In this document: piece by piece, positions 1-8,883 of the stretch
Layout: every line of letters starts with the position of its first letter
How positions within the stretch are numbered: position 1 is the stretch's first letter
Assembly (NCBI GenBank): GCA_958295865.1
Contig: CATQHF010000006.1
Coordinates: 186,001-250,000, forward strand
Source of the DNA: an uncultured Dehalococcoidia bacterium
GTDB taxonomy: Bacteria; Chloroflexota; Dehalococcoidia; Lucifugimonadales; JADFKI01
DNA: 64,000 nucleotides
Direction: 5' to 3'
Notes under the pieces: model-generated
Databases searched by the model: none
Told to the model about the DNA's origin: nothing
Seen by the model: the letters and a program-made list of their open reading frames with translations, nothing else
Program-made: the position numbers and the translations under genes

Positions 1-62
1 CCATCAGAAAGTAGGGTTGCGGGCTTCGATGCGGGCGGGCACTTGCCGTAATCCTGCCCGCG

Positions 63-704
63 TCAGTCCGTAGCGGCAGAACTGCGTTTGCGCGCCTTCT
101 TGCGGGCGGGCGCAGTTCCTGGCAGCAGGCAGCGCCTGAGCACCAGGACGACAGCCATGAGGATGATCTGCGTGTCCAAGCCGGGGCCCATCCTCTTGAT
201 ATACAGGTTGTCGTAGCGCAGCTGCTGACGAGGCGGCGTCCAGTAATTGCCGCGCACCTGGGCGAGTCCCGCCATGCCGGGCAGCGCCCTCATGCGCTCC
301 TTGTAGCCGGGCACATCCCGCTCGAACCGCTCGGTCAGCTCGGGCCGCTCTGGACGAGGACCCACCAAGCTCATCTCGCCCCGCAGAATGTTTATGAGCT
401 GGGGCAGCTCGTCAATCTGCGTGGGGCGCAGCAGTTTCCCTATGCGGGTGATGCGCGGATCGTTCCGTTCCGCCCACACCGGGCCGGTCTCGCTTTCGGC
501 GTCTCGCACCATCGTGCGGAACTTTATGATGCGAAAGCGCCGCCCGTCCTTGCCCAGCCTTTCCTGCGTGTAGAGAACCGGCCCCCTATCGCTCAACCAT
601 ATCGCAAGCGCCGCAAGCAGGCACAGAGGCAGCCACAACGGTATCAGAACCACACCGCAAAGGATGATGAGCGCTATGTCGTATGGACGCTTGTATGCCG
701 GCAT
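63..704 (-). CDS. Minimal sugar-1-phosphate transferase (bacterial sugar transferase family)
   Basis: A 213-residue monotopic phosphoglycosyl transferase that would move a sugar phosphate from a nucleotide sugar to a lipid carrier at the inner membrane, the first step of exopolysaccharide or O-unit assembly. A hydrophobic segment lies at residues 8-37, followed by the family blocks KFRTM (61-65), DELPQ (98-102, with the catalytic Asp-Glu pair at D98-E99) and GPRPE (115-119). It is the short PglC-like form and lacks the multi-span N-terminal region of WcaJ/WbaP types. The C-terminus is Arg/Lys rich. It is the last gene of a leftward operon, 14 bp after the ATP sulfurylase-APS kinase stop. The sugar substrate cannot be told from sequence. 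Confidence 0.9.
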   Translation of the reverse strand: MPAYKRPYDIALIILCGVVLIPLWLPLCLLAALAIWLSDRGPVLYTQERLGKDGRRFRIIKFRTMVRDAESETGPVWAERNDPRITRIGKLLRPTQIDELPQLINILRGEMSLVGPRPERPELTERFERDVPGYKERMRALPGMAGLAQVRGNYWTPPRQQLRYDNLYIKRMGPGLDTQIILMAVVLVLRRCLLPGTAPARKKARKRSSAATD

Positions 705-718
705 TTCGTTGATTCGTT

Positions 719-2437
719 TCAGTCATTAGACCGCAGGTAGCCGTCGGATACTAGGCGGTCGATAATCTTCGCGGCGTTGTCCTCCGCCGACGACAGGACG
801 GTATCGAGCGTTATCTCCGGGTTCGGCGGGACTTCATAAGGGTCGTCTATTCCGGTAAATCCGACAATCTCCCCGGCTCTCGCCCTCGCGTACATGCCCT
901 TGGAGTCGCGCCGTTCGCACACCTCGAGCGGCGTATCGACGAACACCTCTATGAACTGCCCCGCGCCGACCATGCCGCGCACCGCGTCCCTTGCCGCCTG
1001 ATAAGGGCTGATTGCGGCGCAGACTGCAACCCCGCCATGCCTGACTACCTCTGCCGCCACAAAGCCTATGCGCTGGATATTGGCGTCGCGGTCCTCACGG
1101 CTGAAGCCCAGCCCTTTGGACAGGTTGGTGCGTACAACATCGCCGTCTAGTACCGTGACCCGCCTGCCGCGCTCCATCAGCAGATTGGTAAGCTCGACCG
1201 CCGTGGTGGACTTGCCGGCCCCGCTCAGTCCGGTGAACCAGACGCATACGCCCTGTCGATGGCTCGGTGGGTAGCTTTCCGCGAGAATCTCCGCGACCTC
1301 GGGCCTGGTGAACCAGTCGGGCAGAAGCTTTCCGGCATTGAGATAGTCCCGCCGCACCTGCGTGCCTGATATGGACGCCGTATCCACCCCTTTAGCAAGG
1401 CGAGACCGCTCTTCGTAGCGGTCCTCGGAAGGCACATAAACGAACTCGCCAAAGCCGATGGGAGCCACGCCTATCTCATCGGCATATTCGGCAAGGAGCT
1501 GCTGGGCGTCGTCGGGTCCATAGAACGGCGCGCCTTGCGAGTCCAGACCCGGGCCGGCGTGATCGCGCCCCACTATAAGATGGCTTGCGCCGTAGTTGCG
1601 CCTGATGATGGCGTGCCACAGCGCCTCCCTCGGTCCCGCCATTCGCATCGCCAGGGGCAGAAGCGCGAGAACCGTCGAGGCGCGGTCATAGTAGTTGTCC
1701 GCGAGGGCGGTGTAGGTGCGAACCCTAGTGTAATGATCCACATCCCCCGGCTGAGTCAGCCCAACTACGGGATGAAGCAAAAGCGCGCCGCCGACGCCCT
1801 CTGCCGCGCGCCGCGTCAATTCCTCATGCACTCTGTGGAGCGGATTGCGCGTCTGGAACGCCACCACATTGGATCTGCCGAGCCGTTCCAGCGCTTTGCG
1901 GGTCTGCGCCGGCGTCATCCGCAATTTGCGGAAGTCGTGATGGGGCGGCAGCGCCAGGACGCTGATGCGCCCCGACAGATTGCAGCGTCCCCAGCCGCGC
2001 ATCTCGGCAACCAGAGGATGACGCATGTCCTCTGTGCCGAACACGCGGCGAACCGTGTCCTCATAGTCCCATTCGTAGGCGGCCTCGACATCCATCACGG
2101 CGAGCAGGTTGTTCTGAGAATCCCTGAGTGCAACGCGGCTGTCCAAAGATGGCGCGGCGTCCGGGTCAACCGGCAGCGTAACGGGAATCGGATACAGTGT
2201 CCCATCGGCGAGGCGCATGTCGGCTACGACCGAGGTGAAGTCGTCCCTGTCCATGAACCCCTTTATTGGCGACAAGCCTCCGGTCGCCATCATCTCCAAG
2301 TCGCATACCGCTCTGTCGGCAAGCCGTATCGAGGGCAGACGCAGCGCTTCCTCCCACAGCCGCGCGGCATCTGCGCCCTGCGCGACCAGATTGACCGCTT
2401 CGCCGCCATACGGAGTTATCAGACTTGCTTCGGACAT
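719..2437 (-). CDS. sat-cysC: Bifunctional sulfate adenylyltransferase / adenylylsulfate kinase
   Basis: A 572-residue fusion making PAPS from sulfate and ATP in two steps. The ATP sulfurylase part (about residues 1-390) shows the QTRNPLHRVHE block at 195-205, GRDHAG at 290-295 and ISGTQVR at 356-362. The APS kinase part (about 395-572) has the P-loop GLSGAGKST at 403-411 and DGDVVR at 431-436. I place the start at 2437 (protein MSEASLI) because GAGG lies about 9 bases upstream. The frame is open further upstream, but that extension would run into the preceding gene. It sits between an O-antigen ligase (16 bp gap) and a sugar transferase (14 bp gap). Such a location suggests PAPS for sulfating a polysaccharide rather than cysteine synthesis, though no sulfotransferase is visible in the window. 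Confidence 0.93.
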   Translation of the reverse strand: MSEASLITPYGGEAVNLVAQGADAARLWEEALRLPSIRLADRAVCDLEMMATGGLSPIKGFMDRDDFTSVVADMRLADGTLYPIPVTLPVDPDAAPSLDSRVALRDSQNNLLAVMDVEAAYEWDYEDTVRRVFGTEDMRHPLVAEMRGWGRCNLSGRISVLALPPHHDFRKLRMTPAQTRKALERLGRSNVVAFQTRNPLHRVHEELTRRAAEGVGGALLLHPVVGLTQPGDVDHYTRVRTYTALADNYYDRASTVLALLPLAMRMAGPREALWHAIIRRNYGASHLIVGRDHAGPGLDSQGAPFYGPDDAQQLLAEYADEIGVAPIGFGEFVYVPSEDRYEERSRLAKGVDTASISGTQVRRDYLNAGKLLPDWFTRPEVAEILAESYPPSHRQGVCVWFTGLSGAGKSTTAVELTNLLMERGRRVTVLDGDVVRTNLSKGLGFSREDRDANIQRIGFVAAEVVRHGGVAVCAAISPYQAARDAVRGMVGAGQFIEVFVDTPLEVCERRDSKGMYARARAGEIVGFTGIDDPYEVPPNPEITLDTVLSSAEDNAAKIIDRLVSDGYLRSND

Positions 2438-2453
2438 TCTTCGTTCCTCATTC

Positions 2454-4484
2454 TTATTGCTCCCCAGAGATGGCGTCGCGCATGGTATCAAGATACCAAT
2501 AGGTATCGGTATCCTCCTCAAGATAAGGTTCGGCTTGCTCGAAGTAGCTGTCGATCAGGTCGATTGCCGCTTCTTTATCGCCCTCGTAGAAATACTGCTG
2601 CACCTTGAGTCGCAGCACCTCGACCCGCCCGGGGGCAATCGCCGCCGCCGCGTCCGTATGCCGCCGAGCTGAACCTATGAGTTCGGGGGCGTCCTCCGAT
2701 GACTGGTTGTATAGTTGCGCCAGCTCCAGATGCAGCCTCCACTCCATAGGCTCTCGTCGAACTCCGGCTTCCACATCGCGCCGAGCGATCTCAAGGGCAG
2801 TCGCGCGCTCGTCGTCAGACAGTTTATCCCGGTGGGCGATGACGAAATTGACGAAGCGCCGCACCGTCTCGTTCGCAAGCCCCGGCGAAGCGGATACCGC
2901 CGTATTGTAGGCGGCGAACCTCTCCCCTGTCGTTCGCGCTCCGGTGAGCGAGACGAAAGTGTTTCTTGCGCCAATATAGGGTCCAACCACCAGCAGATAG
3001 CAGAGCCACAGTGCGGGGATGCCGATCACCACGGCAACGGCTACTTGCGCCATGGTCGTTCTCGTAACCGCGGTCTCGATGCGACCGAGGATTCCCCTTA
3101 GGGGGCGAGCGGTAGTCTGAGGCGTCCAATCCGTGTCGAACGCTGAGGCGACGGGCGCGCTGCCCAGATAGAGCGAGAAGCCTATCAGTAGATAGAGTTG
3201 CACCGTCGGTCCGGGGGTGTCGAACAGGAACAGGTTCTGCACGAAATATCCGACAAAGCCGCTTCCGATGGCCATTGCGAACAGCCACCCATCAAGAGGG
3301 AGCCTTCGGATTTTCGCCACAAAGAGCCATCCGAGACAGAGCCAGACCGCCAGGTACGCCGCAAGCCCAATGCCGCCCGTCGTCACCAGCTCCTCCACTA
3401 TGCGGTTGTGCGCCTGGTCGAATCTTTCCAGGTTCACCGCTGCTTCGCCGTTGACACGGGTGTCGTAGGCGGCGTAGTAGTTCTCCGGTCCCCAACCCAG
3501 CATGGGCTTTTCGGTGAACGCTTCCATGCCTATCTCGGCGGAGAATATCCGGCTTCGTAGCGAGGGGTGTTCCGGAGTGGAGAAGATGAATCGCTCCAAC
3601 GTCGGGCTTGACTGCGCTAAGCCGACGACTATCGGGTTGTCGCGCAGCAAGAAGGGCAGAGCTACAAACATCGGAATGCCGATGACAGCCGATAAGCAAA
3701 CTACTCTCAAGGCTCGCGACTCGCCCCGGATGACACAGGCAACTAGGATAAGCGCGATCCCGGTCGCAAGCCCCACCGTCGCGCCCCTCGTTGCGGTCTG
3801 GTCCATCACCAGCAGGTCGAGACATAGAACCACCACCCAGAAGGAGCGCATAAGCGCCGGCGAAAGCACATTAGGCAGACTTTCCGACTCACCCGTCCTC
3901 GGATTTCTGCGCGCTGCAAGTGAGTGCGCGAGAAATGCCGCCGCGATAAAGGCGTTGACCAATGTGTAGCTCGCCAGAAAAGTTGAGTTTCCGAATGTCC
4001 CTCTCATGCGCTCGGCGTCGTCCCCGGTCGCCAGCTCGTAAATGCCGAGCAGCCCTACGACAAAGCCGGCGAGAAGGTTGACATTGAGCATGACCCACCA
4101 ATGCCCAAACGAGCGCAGCACGGAGGCAAGCATCAGAGCGAAGACGGTGTAGTGCGCCAGGGATACCCATCCCTGCATGCGCTCATAGCTCGACCATATA
4201 CTGCGCGACAGGCTGACGCCCGTGAAGGATGCCGCAAGCGCGACAAGAAGATATGCGACAAGAGCGACCAGAAGCCAGGAGCGCGGCAGGCGGTACGCCG
4301 GATAGCGGATGATGAGATACAGCCACGCGGCGAAGGCAAGTTCCACCACGAGGCGGAAGTATAGCGCCTTGCCCAAAATGTGAGGATACAGCGTATCCGG
4401 CAGCGCGCCGGCCATGACGACGAACGGCACCGCAAGCGCAAAGGCAAGCGCGACCCTTATGGTGGTGACTAGTGTTTTCTCCAT
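2454..4484 (-). CDS. O-antigen ligase/polymerase (Wzy_C family) with C-terminal helical-repeat region
   Basis: A 676-residue integral membrane protein with roughly a dozen hydrophobic segments in residues 1-520. The periplasmic-loop region typical of Wzy_C/WaaL proteins is present (MLGWGPENYYAAY, then DQAHNRIVEELVTTGGIG). The last 150 residues are soluble, Ala/Arg/Glu rich and look like TPR-type helical pairs, an architecture common in Gram-positive and Chloroflexota O-antigen ligase-like proteins. I choose the ATG at 4484 (MEKTLVTTIR, directly before the first membrane segment). The longer open frame to 4601 adds a Cys/Arg/His-rich stretch unlike a membrane protein N-terminus. First gene of the leftward polysaccharide operon. 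Polymerase and ligase cannot be distinguished by sequence alone. Confidence 0.85.
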   Translation of the reverse strand: MEKTLVTTIRVALAFALAVPFVVMAGALPDTLYPHILGKALYFRLVVELAFAAWLYLIIRYPAYRLPRSWLLVALVAYLLVALAASFTGVSLSRSIWSSYERMQGWVSLAHYTVFALMLASVLRSFGHWWVMLNVNLLAGFVVGLLGIYELATGDDAERMRGTFGNSTFLASYTLVNAFIAAAFLAHSLAARRNPRTGESESLPNVLSPALMRSFWVVVLCLDLLVMDQTATRGATVGLATGIALILVACVIRGESRALRVVCLSAVIGIPMFVALPFLLRDNPIVVGLAQSSPTLERFIFSTPEHPSLRSRIFSAEIGMEAFTEKPMLGWGPENYYAAYDTRVNGEAAVNLERFDQAHNRIVEELVTTGGIGLAAYLAVWLCLGWLFVAKIRRLPLDGWLFAMAIGSGFVGYFVQNLFLFDTPGPTVQLYLLIGFSLYLGSAPVASAFDTDWTPQTTARPLRGILGRIETAVTRTTMAQVAVAVVIGIPALWLCYLLVVGPYIGARNTFVSLTGARTTGERFAAYNTAVSASPGLANETVRRFVNFVIAHRDKLSDDERATALEIARRDVEAGVRREPMEWRLHLELAQLYNQSSEDAPELIGSARRHTDAAAAIAPGRVEVLRLKVQQYFYEGDKEAAIDLIDSYFEQAEPYLEEDTDTYWYLDTMRDAISGEQ

Positions 4485-4653
4485 GGATCTTCGGCTTGCC
4501 TGCGTTATGCGATGCCGACTCGCTCCGCTTTCGATGCGGCATGCGCTATGGCATTGCCCGACAACATGGCGGAGGCGGTCGCGGAGTACGCGTCCGAACA
4601 AGAAAGTTCATGTTCCCAATTGGGCAAGCGGGGTGTCTTCTGTGTGCGTCTGT

Positions 4654-4729
4654 TGGAGCCAACGAGTGGACTCGAACCACCGACCTGCTGTTTACGAAAC
4701 AGCTGCTCTACCGACTGAGCTACGTTGGC
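4654..4729 (-). tRNA. tRNA-Thr (anticodon CGT), CCA encoded
   Basis: A complete cloverleaf can be drawn on the minus strand. The acceptor stem GCCAACG pairs with CGTTGGC, then discriminator T and an encoded CCA (4654-4656). The D arm is GCTC/GAGC, the anticodon arm GCTGT/ACAGC has loop TTCGTAA (anticodon at 4694-4696), and the T arm has loop TTCGAGT. CGT reads ACG threonine codons. Confidence 0.97.
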
Positions 4730-4797
4730 TCACAACATTCATATTACTACGAATGAGCCGTCGTTGCCAGATTTTTATGCCCCGTTGGAGTTTCTGT

Positions 4798-4955
4798 CTA
4801 GGCTGTGCGGACATTTTCGACCTTTCATCTCGTCATTCCTGCTCACTTCCTCGTCATTCCTGCTTTCGCAGGAATCCAGCGCTTTGAGATAGCCTGAAAT
4901 ATGCGAAAGCGCCTGCATTCTGAGATTCTGGATTCCCGTTTTCACGGGAATGACA
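4798..4955. repeat. Family A inverted-repeat element, copy 1 (right end degraded)
   Basis: Begins with CTAGGCTGTGCGGACATT and carries the family-A internal hairpin arms CTTTCGCAGGAATCCAG and CTGGATTCCCGTTTTCACGG. The right terminal repeat seen in other copies is not recognisable. It occupies most of the 390-bp gap between the tRNA and rpiB. I see no gene in the rest of that gap. Confidence 0.8.
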
Positions 4956-5120
4956 GAGGGAGGGGCGTTTGGAATTACAAGAGGAGGCGTTCGGAGTGCC
5001 AGAGAAGATTGCTGCGGAGTGCTTGGGATGATGGAGTGAGGGCACGGGGACGACCGGCCGGTCGCCCCTACAAGTACGGAAATCAGATATGCACGCCTGT
5101 CAGCTCAGAGGGGAAGGGCT

Positions 5121-5570
5121 TCAGAAGTTGGCTTCCATGTCGAAGACTTTTTGCATGCGGCGCTTGTGGCGCTCTTCGCCGGAGAACTCGGCGGACGCGA
5201 AGGCGCTGGCGATTTCCTTGACCAGCTCTTCGCCGATTATGCGCGCGCCCATGCAGAGTACATTCATGTCGTCATGCTCGACGCCCTGGTGCGCCGAGTA
5301 GGTGTCGTGGCAAACGCTGGCGCGAATGCCCCTGACCTTGTTCGCGGCGACCGACGCGCCCACGCCGCTGCCGCACACTATCACTCCCCTATCGGCGCTG
5401 CTGGCAGCCACATACTCTGCCACCGCTTTGGCGAAATCAGGGTAATCGTCCAGCGCATCATAAGAGTGCGCGCCCAGGTCGATGACCTCATGCCCGCGCG
5501 CCTCGAGCAGTTCTTTGATTGGCGCTTTCGCCACATAGCCGGCATGGTCTGCGCCTATCGCAATTCGCAT
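5121..5570 (-). CDS. rpiB: Ribose-5-phosphate isomerase B
   Basis: A 149-residue enzyme interconverting ribose-5-phosphate and ribulose-5-phosphate in the pentose-phosphate pathway. Visible family features: GADHAG near the N-terminus (D8, H9), the anion-hole Cys in CGSGVGAS (C66), and H99 in HQGVEHDD, the same numbers as the catalytic Cys and His of E. coli RpiB. The start at 5570 is preceded by GGGA at good spacing. The open frame continues upstream, but that extension would cover the promoter at 5610-5638. It complements the tal-pgi, gnd and zwf genes at the other end of the window. A standard-length, monocistronic gene. Confidence 0.95.
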   Translation of the reverse strand: MRIAIGADHAGYVAKAPIKELLEARGHEVIDLGAHSYDALDDYPDFAKAVAEYVAASSADRGVIVCGSGVGASVAANKVRGIRASVCHDTYSAHQGVEHDDMNVLCMGARIIGEELVKEIASAFASAEFSGEERHKRRMQKVFDMEANF

Positions 5571-5609
5571 CTTTTCGTCCCTTCCGCTTTTGACAAGTAA
5601 CTTATCCAA

Positions 5610-5638
5610 AGTGTAGATATTTCGGCGATTGGCGTCAA
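5610..5638 (-). promoter_or_regulatory. Sigma-70-type promoter of rpiB
   Basis: On the minus strand TTGACG (5638-5633), a 17-bp spacer and TACACT (5615-5610) lie about 40 bp upstream of the rpiB start codon. Spacing and sequence are close to the sigma-70 consensus. Confidence 0.6.
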
Positions 5639-5726
5639 CAACGAGGTTGCTGGGTATCAACAAGGACGCCCGCAAGCGGCGCGCTTCCCTATCCCGTCAG
5701 CGGAATGTATGGAGGAATGTATGGAT

Positions 5727-5755
5727 TTGAAGCGGGCGGGATTTCCTGCTAATAT
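5727..5755 (+). promoter_or_regulatory. Strong sigma-70-type promoter
   Basis: TTGAAG (5727-5732), a 17-bp spacer, then TAATAT (5750-5755). The transcript should start near 5762. It would run into a hairpin terminator at 5858-5892 before reaching the next gene. Confidence 0.65.
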
Positions 5756-5761
5756 ACTCGC

Positions 5762-5892
5762 GCAGCCAATCCTGACGGGAACGGTGAGCGCTTACAATGA
5801 AATCACTTGGCATCGCTCCGCTATTCAAGCGGACAAGCATCACACGCACATGCGTTGAAAAGCCTTCCTGCAAAGGCGCGGGAAGGCTTTTT
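5762..5892 (+). ncRNA. Candidate small RNA or attenuated leader of about 130 nt
   Basis: A good promoter at 5727-5755 and an 11-bp terminator hairpin at 5858-5892 frame a stretch of about 130 nt without a recognisable protein. A short frame (ATG at 5798) covers part of it but has no evident ribosome site. It does not match a known RNA class I can recognise (SRP RNA, 6S, tmRNA or common riboswitches). It could be a stand-alone small RNA or a leader controlling the peptidase gene that starts at 5912. Confidence 0.4.
5858..5892 (+). terminator. Intrinsic terminator
   Basis: Perfect 11-bp stem AAAAGCCTTCC / GGAAGGCTTTT with a 12-nt loop, ending in a T run. The stem's own A and T runs make it potentially bidirectional. 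Confidence 0.8.
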
Positions 5893-5911
5893 GCGTTTTG
5901 AGATATGCACA

Positions 5912-6895
5912 ATGAGGCGAACAAGCATAACCGACATCCCCGGCATACTCGTCGGACATAGCACGAACGCGGATGCGGCGACCGGCTGCACCATAATACT
6001 CTGTGAGGACGGCGCGGTCGGCGGCGTGGATGTGCGCGGCTCCGCGCCCGGCACGCGCGAGACGGATCTGCTGCGCCCCACCGCGCTGGTGAACGAGGTG
6101 CATGGCGTACTTCTGAGCGGCGGCAGCGCGTTCGGACTTGCGGCGGCTACGGGCGTCGTGCGCTATCTCGAGGGCAAGGGCGTTGGGCTGCAATTCGCGG
6201 GCGCAACCATACCGATAGTTCCGGCGGCAATCCTGTTCGACTTGGGGCTTGTCAGGGGCGATGTAAGACCTACGGCCGAGGATGGCGAATCGGCGTGCGC
6301 GAATGCGAGCGGCGGCGCGGTCGCCGAGGGCAGCGTAGGAGCCGGCACGGGCGCGACGGTTGGCAAGGCGCTGGGCATGGAGCGCGCTATGAAGGGCGGC
6401 ATCGGCTCGGCGAGCGTGTCGCTGACTGACGGCACGATAGTCGGGGCGATAGTAGCGGTGAACGCAATCGGTGGCGTGTACGAGGCGGCGACGGGGCGCA
6501 TCGTCGCCGGACCACGCAGCAAATCGGGCGCTGAGATACTGGATGCCATGGATGTCTTCCTTTCCCCCGAATATGGCGCGCGCCGCGCGGCGACGCCGTC
6601 GAATACGACCATCGGGGTAGTCGCCACCAATGCGGCGCTGAACAAGGCGCAGGCGAACAAGTTGGCATCGGCGGCGCAGGACGGCGTGGCGCTGGCGGTG
6701 CGCCCGGCGCATCTGATGGGCGACGGCGACACCATGTTCGCGCTCGCGACGGGCAAGAGCGATGCGGAGTTCGACATGAACCGCCTGCTTGCGGCGGCGG
6801 CAGTCTGCGTGAGCGACGCCATCGTGCGCGCCGTTACTGAGGCGCATGCGCTTGGCGGCGTCCCGACGGTGCGCGATATTTTCTGTGTTGGCTAG
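5912..6895 (+). CDS. P1 (S58/DmpA) family Ntn-type peptidase
   Basis: A 327-residue member of the self-processing DmpA/NylC superfamily (aminopeptidases and 6-aminohexanoate-oligomer hydrolases). The N-terminal block TDIPGILVGHSTN, the Gly-rich HGVLLSGGSAFGLAA segment, and an Asn-Thr junction (N231-T232 in PSNTTIGVVATNA) are all present. In this family the chain is cut before that Thr, which then becomes the nucleophile. The start at 5912 places the family N-terminus at residue 1. The stop codon TAG (6893-6895) lies inside the CTAG end of a family-A repeat, so the last residues may not be ancestral. The substrate is unknown. Confidence 0.85.
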   Translation: MRRTSITDIPGILVGHSTNADAATGCTIILCEDGAVGGVDVRGSAPGTRETDLLRPTALVNEVHGVLLSGGSAFGLAAATGVVRYLEGKGVGLQFAGATIPIVPAAILFDLGLVRGDVRPTAEDGESACANASGGAVAEGSVGAGTGATVGKALGMERAMKGGIGSASVSLTDGTIVGAIVAVNAIGGVYEAATGRIVAGPRSKSGAEILDAMDVFLSPEYGARRAATPSNTTIGVVATNAALNKAQANKLASAAQDGVALAVRPAHLMGDGDTMFALATGKSDAEFDMNRLLAAAAVCVSDAIVRAVTEAHALGGVPTVRDIFCVG

Positions 6896-7072
6896 GTTGT
6901 GCGGGCATTTGCGTTATTCCGTGAAAGCGGGAAGCGAAAACACATCGGAATGTAGTCGTTTTCGTATATTTTAGGCTACCTGAAAACACTGGATTCCTGC
7001 TTTCGCAGGAATGACGAGATTAAGAGTGGGCAGGAATGACGAGATGAAAAGGCGAAATGTCAACATAGGCTA
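6892..7072. repeat. Family A inverted-repeat element, copy 2
   Basis: Left end CTAGGTTGTGCGGGCATT. The interior contains CTGGATTCCTGCTTTCGCAG, and the right end is a diverged inverse copy (GACGAGATGAAAAGGCGAAA, then GTCAACATAGGCTA). It overlaps the stop codon of the upstream peptidase gene and fills the gap to the DUF2520 gene. Confidence 0.8.
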
Positions 7073-7087
7073 ATTCGGTGCTCTGAT

Positions 7088-8026
7088 ATGAATAAACTCG
7101 ACGGTTCGGCAAGGATTGGGTTCATAGGCGCGGGCAAGGTCGGCGGCTCGCTTGGCGTGGCGATGGCGCAGGCGGGCTACTCGGTCGTGGCGGTGGCGAG
7201 CAGAACCGCCGCTTCCGCCGCTGCGTTCGCTGCGCGCATAGACGGCTGCCAAGCTTATGGCGGCTATCAGGATGCGCTGGATGCCTGCGACATGGTGTTC
7301 GTTACCACATCGGACGATGCTATCGCGGATGTCGTCGCATCGGTGCGCTGGCGCGCCGGGCAAGGCGTGGCGCACTGCTCCGGCGCGGCGTCGCTGGATG
7401 TGCTGCAAGCGGCGGCGCGGCAGGGCGCGGTTGCGGGGGCATTCCACCCGCTGCAAGCGTTTTCCTCGGTGGAGAACGGCATCAAGAGCATACCGGGCAT
7501 TACTTTTGGCATTGAGGGCGGCATAGAGGGCGGCGGCGAGATGCGCGAGTATCTCGCTAAGCTGGCGCGGGACATCGGCGGCAACGCGGTGTTCCTGAAG
7601 GCAGAGGACAAGGCGCTGTACCACCTGAGCGGCGTGATGATGGGCAATCTGCTGACCTGCCTTGTGGGAATATCGGCGGAGATCTGGGAGCATATTGGCT
7701 ATACGCGGGACGACGGCGTGAGGGCGCTCGTGCCGATGATGCGCGCCGTCGCGCAGAACATCGAGACTTCAGGCATTCCCGCCGCCGTCGCGGGCCCGTA
7801 TCCGCGCGGCGATCTGGGGACTGTGCGAAAGCACATAGACAACCTGCAAGCGCGCCACCCTGCCCTACTGCCGCTCTATCGTGAGCTTGCGCTCGCCGGG
7901 CTGCATCTGGCTGTGGAGCAGGGGTTGACCGACGAAGGCGCGGGGGAGTTTCGGGACATTCTGACGAAAGCCGACACGGAAGCCGACGACATGGACAGAC
8001 AGGATGAGGAGGGCACGATTGTATGA
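7088..8026 (+). CDS. Rossmann-like/DUF2520 dehydrogenase, probable ketopantoate reductase
   Basis: A 312-residue two-domain protein. The N-terminal NAD(P)-binding fold has IGFIGAGKVGG at residues 10-20, and HPLQAF marks the start of the region typical of the Rossmann-like/DUF2520 family. It overlaps panB by 4 bases (ATGA), and panB overlaps panC, so the three are almost certainly one operon. No panE or ilvC is visible nearby. The alternative ketopantoate reductase PanG, described in Francisella, is to my recollection of this Rossmann/DUF2520 type. I infer that this protein reduces ketopantoate to pantoate, the step between PanB and PanC. The family call is firm; the reaction is inferred from context. 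Confidence 0.8.
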   Translation: MNKLDGSARIGFIGAGKVGGSLGVAMAQAGYSVVAVASRTAASAAAFAARIDGCQAYGGYQDALDACDMVFVTTSDDAIADVVASVRWRAGQGVAHCSGAASLDVLQAAARQGAVAGAFHPLQAFSSVENGIKSIPGITFGIEGGIEGGGEMREYLAKLARDIGGNAVFLKAEDKALYHLSGVMMGNLLTCLVGISAEIWEHIGYTRDDGVRALVPMMRAVAQNIETSGIPAAVAGPYPRGDLGTVRKHIDNLQARHPALLPLYRELALAGLHLAVEQGLTDEGAGEFRDILTKADTEADDMDRQDEEGTIV

Positions 8027-8883
8027 GAACTACGATTCGTGAGATAGCGGCGATGAAGCGGCGGGGCAAGCGCATCGCAATGATAACCGCATACGACTAC
8101 ACCTCCGCGCGCATCGTGGAGGCGGCGGGCATGGACATCATCCTTGTGGGCGACAGCCTCGGACAGGTAGTGCTTGGCTACGACTCCACCGTGCCGGTTA
8201 CGATGGAGGATATGCTGCATCACATCAAGGCGGTTGTGCGCGGCAGCGACAAGACGCATATCGTAGGCGACCTGCCATTCATGAGCTACCAAGCGAGCGA
8301 GTCGGAGGCGGTTCGCAACGCGGGGCGGCTGCTGAAGGAAGGCGGCGCGCAGTCGGTGAAGCTGGAGGGCGGCAAGCACGTCGCAAAGAGCATGCGCCGC
8401 ATTGTGCGGGCGGGCATACCCGTTATGGGGCACATCGGGCTGACGCCGCAGGCGGTCAACCAGCTTGGCGGCTACCGCATCCAGGGCAAAACTACAAAGG
8501 CGGCGGTGGAGCTTATCGAGGACGCCAAGGCGGTCGAGGACGCGGGCGCGTACTCCGTAGTGCTGGAGGGCGTGCCGTCGCAGCTGGCGCGGATTGTAAC
8601 GCAGCGCCTCACCATCCCCACTATCGGCATAGGCGCGGGCGTCCACTGCGATGGGCAGGTGCAGGTGTTCCACGACATGATGGGGCTGTACAGCGACTTT
8701 ACGCCCAAGCACGCCCGCAAGTACGCCAACCTTTCGGCAGACATGCGCGGCGCGGTCGCCGACTATATCCAAGATGTGCGCGCGCAGTCGTTCCCGTCCG
8801 AGGACGAGAGCTTTACGCTCGCGCCGAATGTGCTTGCCGAGCTGACGGGCGATGCGAACATCGCGGCGCGGAGTGAACGCTGA
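8023..8883 (+). CDS. panB: 3-methyl-2-oxobutanoate hydroxymethyltransferase
   Basis: A 286-residue enzyme, the first committed step of pantothenate synthesis, adding a hydroxymethyl group from methylene-tetrahydrofolate to ketoisovalerate. The Mg-binding acids D44 (VGDS), D83 (GDLPF) and E115 (KLEGG) and the catalytic-type E182 (LEGVP) are all present. GIGAGVHCDGQ near residue 205 is also typical. The start codon overlaps the DUF2520 gene (ATGA) and the stop overlaps panC (TGATG). These overlaps indicate translational coupling. It is of normal length with a short acidic C-terminal tail. Confidence 0.97.
   Translation: MRTTIREIAAMKRRGKRIAMITAYDYTSARIVEAAGMDIILVGDSLGQVVLGYDSTVPVTMEDMLHHIKAVVRGSDKTHIVGDLPFMSYQASESEAVRNAGRLLKEGGAQSVKLEGGKHVAKSMRRIVRAGIPVMGHIGLTPQAVNQLGGYRIQGKTTKAAVELIEDAKAVEDAGAYSVVLEGVPSQLARIVTQRLTIPTIGIGAGVHCDGQVQVFHDMMGLYSDFTPKHARKYANLSADMRGAVADYIQDVRAQSFPSEDESFTLAPNVLAELTGDANIAARSER

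Noticed and set aside
1..62. Start of another leftward gene (ATG at base 4)
   Set aside because: Only one codon is inside the window, so nothing can be supported.
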